Positions 62,501-64,000 of a DNA stretch of 64,000 nt are shown in pieces. The notes under the pieces are model-generated. The model saw only the letters and a list, made by a program, of their open reading frames with translations, had not been told where the DNA came from and did no database searches. The position numbers and the translations under genes are program-made. Source of the DNA: Hymenobacter terricola (lineage in GTDB: Bacteria; Bacteroidota; Bacteroidia; Cytophagales; Hymenobacteraceae); NCBI RefSeq assembly GCF_017921975.2, contig NZ_JAGEMO020000018.1, forward strand, positions 124,001-188,000, read 5' to 3'. How positions within the stretch are numbered: the first letter of the stretch is position 1; the number at the start of each line of letters is the position of its first letter.

Positions 62501-64000
62501 GGCACCGGCCGGGGCGAGCTGCGGCTCACGGGCTTGTTTGGGGCACCCAATCTTATTGGCGCGGTGGACGTGAGCAACGGCCGGCTCACCTTCGGCTATC
62601 TGGGCACCACTTACACCTTTGCCGACCGTATCAGCTTCACCAATACCAGCATTGCGTTTCATAATATCAAGCTGCGTGATGTGCTGGGCAACACCGGCAC
62701 CGTGGACGGCATCGTGCGCCACCACGGCTTCAAAGACATGAGCCTGGAGATTGCGGCCAGCTTCCGCAAAATGCAGGTGCTCAACACCATACGCAAAGAC
62801 AACGACCTTTATTTCGGCACGGCCTACGCCACCGGCACGGCCCGCGTGACCGGCCCAACCGATGACCTGAACATCACGGTGCGGGCCAGCAGCGAGGCGG
62901 GCACTCGCCTGTCGCTGCCGCTCGACAACGCCGCGCACGCCCAGAAAGCCGGCTATATCAAGTTCGTGAACAACAACCCGGTGGGCGACACCGTCATCAC
63001 GAAAAAGGCCGTGGCCATCGCGGCGCAGGACAAAGTTGACCTCTCCGGCATCACGCTTAACATGAACCTGACCGTGACGCCGGATGCCTACCTGGAAATC
63101 CTGCTCGACGAAAGCACCGGCGATGTCATTCGCGGCTCGGCGGCCGGGCAGCTGCGCATGGCCATCGACACGCGGGGCGAATTCAATATGTTTGGGCAAG
63201 TGGAAATCGTGCGCGGGGCGTATAACTTCACCCTGCAAGGCCTGGTGAACAAGGAATTTGTGGTACGGCCCGGCGGCATCATTTCCTGGAACGGCGACCC
63301 GCTGGCCGGCGAAATGAACGTGACGGCCACCTACACCCAGCGCACCTCGCTGGCGCCGGTGCTGGGCACGGGCTCGACCGGGGCGGCGGCCGTGGTGCCC
63401 GTCACGGCCGTGATGACTTTGACCGGGCCGCTGCTGCTGCCCGCCATCCGGCTGGGGCTGGAATTCAACGACGCGCCGGGCACGCTGCAGGGCGATTTGG
63501 CGGCGTTTACGGCTTCACTGCGCAACGACGAGCAGGAGCTGAACCGCCAGGTATTCAGCCTGCTGGTGTTTAAGCAGCTGTCGCCGCCGGGCTCTTTTGG
63601 CAACACCATTTCGCTGCGCGGCCAGGACAATACGGTGCAAAACAGCCTGGGCCAGATTCTGAGCACGCAGCTGGGCCTGCTCACTTCGCAAATCGACCAG
63701 AACCTGGAAATCGATTTCAACATCAACGGCCTCACGGCCGAGCAGTTGCAGGCCCTACAGGTGCGTCTGAGCTACTCTTTCCTGAACGGCCGCCTGCGCG
63801 TGACGCGGGAAGGCGGTTTCACCAGCAATGCCAACCTGGTGAACGCCCCCGGGGGCTCGCTGCCCGTGGGCACGGGCAACACCGCCGGCCAGGCCTCGCT
63901 GCTCGGCGACCTGAGCCTGGAATACTACCTGCGGCCCGACGGCAAGTTCCGCACCAAGCTGCGCTACGAAACCACCCCGCGCGACCTGGAAACCATCAAC
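59555..64000 (+). CDS. TamB-like (DUF490) translocation/assembly module protein, 3' end outside window
   Basis: GTG 59555 opens a frame that stays open to the window end, giving 1,482 residues so far. An N-terminal membrane helix (FFSILLKVLLGLGLVLVLVV) is followed by an AsmA/TamB-like beta-helical body (RLAHEAADVLTQKLGQQVTI; RADADISLFSVFD). A C-terminal DUF490 part starts near 63000, with FNMFGQVEIVRGAYNFTLQG and GIISWNGDPLAGEMNVTATY. TamB spans the periplasm and is involved in outer-membrane protein or phospholipid transport. No TamA/BamA gene is inside the window. A CAACTTTG at 59506-59513 may be a weak -7 element. Confidence 0.93.
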   Translation, partial: MRRFFSILLKVLLGLGLVLVLVVVGALGALRVPSVQTRLAHEAADVLTQKLGQQVTIGRVDVRPFSRVLLDGVRVQDRRGGELFSIGRADADISLFSVFDPRHLHIATLTLNEPRFELKNLPGQPDSTTFSQFMRAIKRLMGPSDTTKSAPFDFKIADIALRNGHFAIEKADKPHAKTYGQSIDYDHLLVDSIYADISKVHLGDTLGLRISHLHAVETPSQTQLREITADMKYGPHFWEFKDLSLRVGRSQIKDYVRFEFRVFGNFSDYNDSMKTIAHLRNSKVYSDDIAKFAPQLATMHESVAISGDASGYVRDFKVNNLDVRYGQGTHIVAKRAHADNLPNYKESFIDLRLLPSVVMTSDLKKWLPASANKIVQRLGTVKLQGQMLGFYNDFVANASFDTALGFVATDVNLKTKTDLTHATYEGTVRSNAFQLGKFLGDESVIRDVTMNGHVAGVGFLPPFARGKATATVPSIWLNGYRYHNIALNGDFHQQAFSGHLSVNDPAVRLVADGHVDLDREHQDVDIQTKIEKADLRALGLMSQPLTVATTADVKFKGVQLDSLIGHASLRHSRFTLAGRKLALDTLDVVSTRNSRNQRRVTLRSEAVNASLAGAFNTSDVVRDVQTLITEYRLNFESNATATANYYRRKQQRTLPVYQVDLLLNLKKPNPLLKLFMPDLEVANNSRIDGSFRNGATSILQLGGHLDSLRYGPVQTVNDDFDFLTSKLPYKADILAQASVTSDRQVLPTLGRTEKFILEGVWDQQRINFSTSLAQTGTTNKATINGSLGFLPRAVEVVFRQSGLHLLDKDWTIAADNSVTISDYGREFDIKNLAVSNGVQFVGAQGFISPNAGKPPLQLQVKDFQLATLNTLTGQRLAGRVNAQGTVSGVYGPLTINSTLGVDSLSYDGTLIGQVAGRGDWDNAASKLRVNLDVARDHQSVLTVLGDIAPKDPTNQFNLTGTLNDAPIVLAQPFLGSLFKNLGGTGRGELRLTGLFGAPNLIGAVDVSNGRLTFGYLGTTYTFADRISFTNTSIAFHNIKLRDVLGNTGTVDGIVRHHGFKDMSLEIAASFRKMQVLNTIRKDNDLYFGTAYATGTARVTGPTDDLNITVRASSEAGTRLSLPLDNAAHAQKAGYIKFVNNNPVGDTVITKKAVAIAAQDKVDLSGITLNMNLTVTPDAYLEILLDESTGDVIRGSAAGQLRMAIDTRGEFNMFGQVEIVRGAYNFTLQGLVNKEFVVRPGGIISWNGDPLAGEMNVTATYTQRTSLAPVLGTGSTGAAAVVPVTAVMTLTGPLLLPAIRLGLEFNDAPGTLQGDLAAFTASLRNDEQELNRQVFSLLVFKQLSPPGSFGNTISLRGQDNTVQNSLGQILSTQLGLLTSQIDQNLEIDFNINGLTAEQLQALQVRLSYSFLNGRLRVTREGGFTSNANLVNAPGGSLPVGTGNTAGQASLLGDLSLEYYLRPDGKFRTKLRYETTPRDLETIN

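Overview
The window is a high-GC stretch of bacterial chromosome from a member of the Bacteroidota, most like Hymenobacter (order Cytophagales). This is inferred from four things. Several secreted proteins end in type IX secretion (T9SS) sorting domains. Promoters match the Bacteroidota form TTG-N19-TAnnTTTG. The chromosomal block parA, parB, DUF5683, dapB, lepB is conserved. Starts lack Shine-Dalgarno sites and are sometimes TTG or GTG. No rRNA, prophage, transposase or CRISPR array was seen; the only tRNA is tRNA-Cys.

Layout. 1-4.3 kb: the end of a GH13 glycosidase, then small oxidoreductases (nitroreductase, VOC protein, aldo/keto reductase, MDR reductase). 4.3-12.3 kb: transglutaminase-like protein, YetF-like and DUF983 membrane proteins, an M1 metallopeptidase, a polytopic membrane protein and an unknown secreted protein. 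12.3-19.7 kb: a phosphoserine phosphatase-phosphoglycerate dehydrogenase fusion, a decayed TlpA-like gene, a serine hydrolase and two T9SS cargo proteins. 20-23.5 kb: PBP4, then a decayed AAA ATPase with an intact nuclease-like partner, a 3 x 42 bp palindromic array and an XRE regulator. 23.5-32 kb: Old Yellow Enzyme, a SAM-I riboswitch with its transsulfuration enzyme, a Na+/H+ antiporter, pyrG and yidC. 32-42 kb: DUF6438 protein, esterase, oligopeptide-binding lipoprotein, then the parA-parB-DUF5683-dapB-lepB block, ung and apaG. 42-51 kb: two methyltransferases, kdsA, a coiled-coil protein, a decayed two-gene locus, a beta-propeller T9SS protein, cyanophycin synthetase and tRNA-Cys. 51-64 kb: ribosomal protein S1 with a long Ala-rich tail, a scar joining two gene remnants, FkbM methyltransferase, fatty-acid desaturase, HNH endonuclease, NlpC/P60 peptidase, smpB, tsaD and a TamB-like giant that runs off the end.

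The gene set is mostly housekeeping: chromosome segregation, lysine and serine synthesis, CTP synthesis, membrane protein insertion, LPS Kdo synthesis, ribosome rescue and tRNA t6A. Gaps between genes hold several families of inverted repeats, many of which also look like terminators. The least explained features are the 22.7 kb palindromic array with its decayed ATPase/nuclease-like neighbours, a second decayed HTH locus at 46 kb, and the S1 tail. All identifications are by eye from motifs and family knowledge; no search was run.
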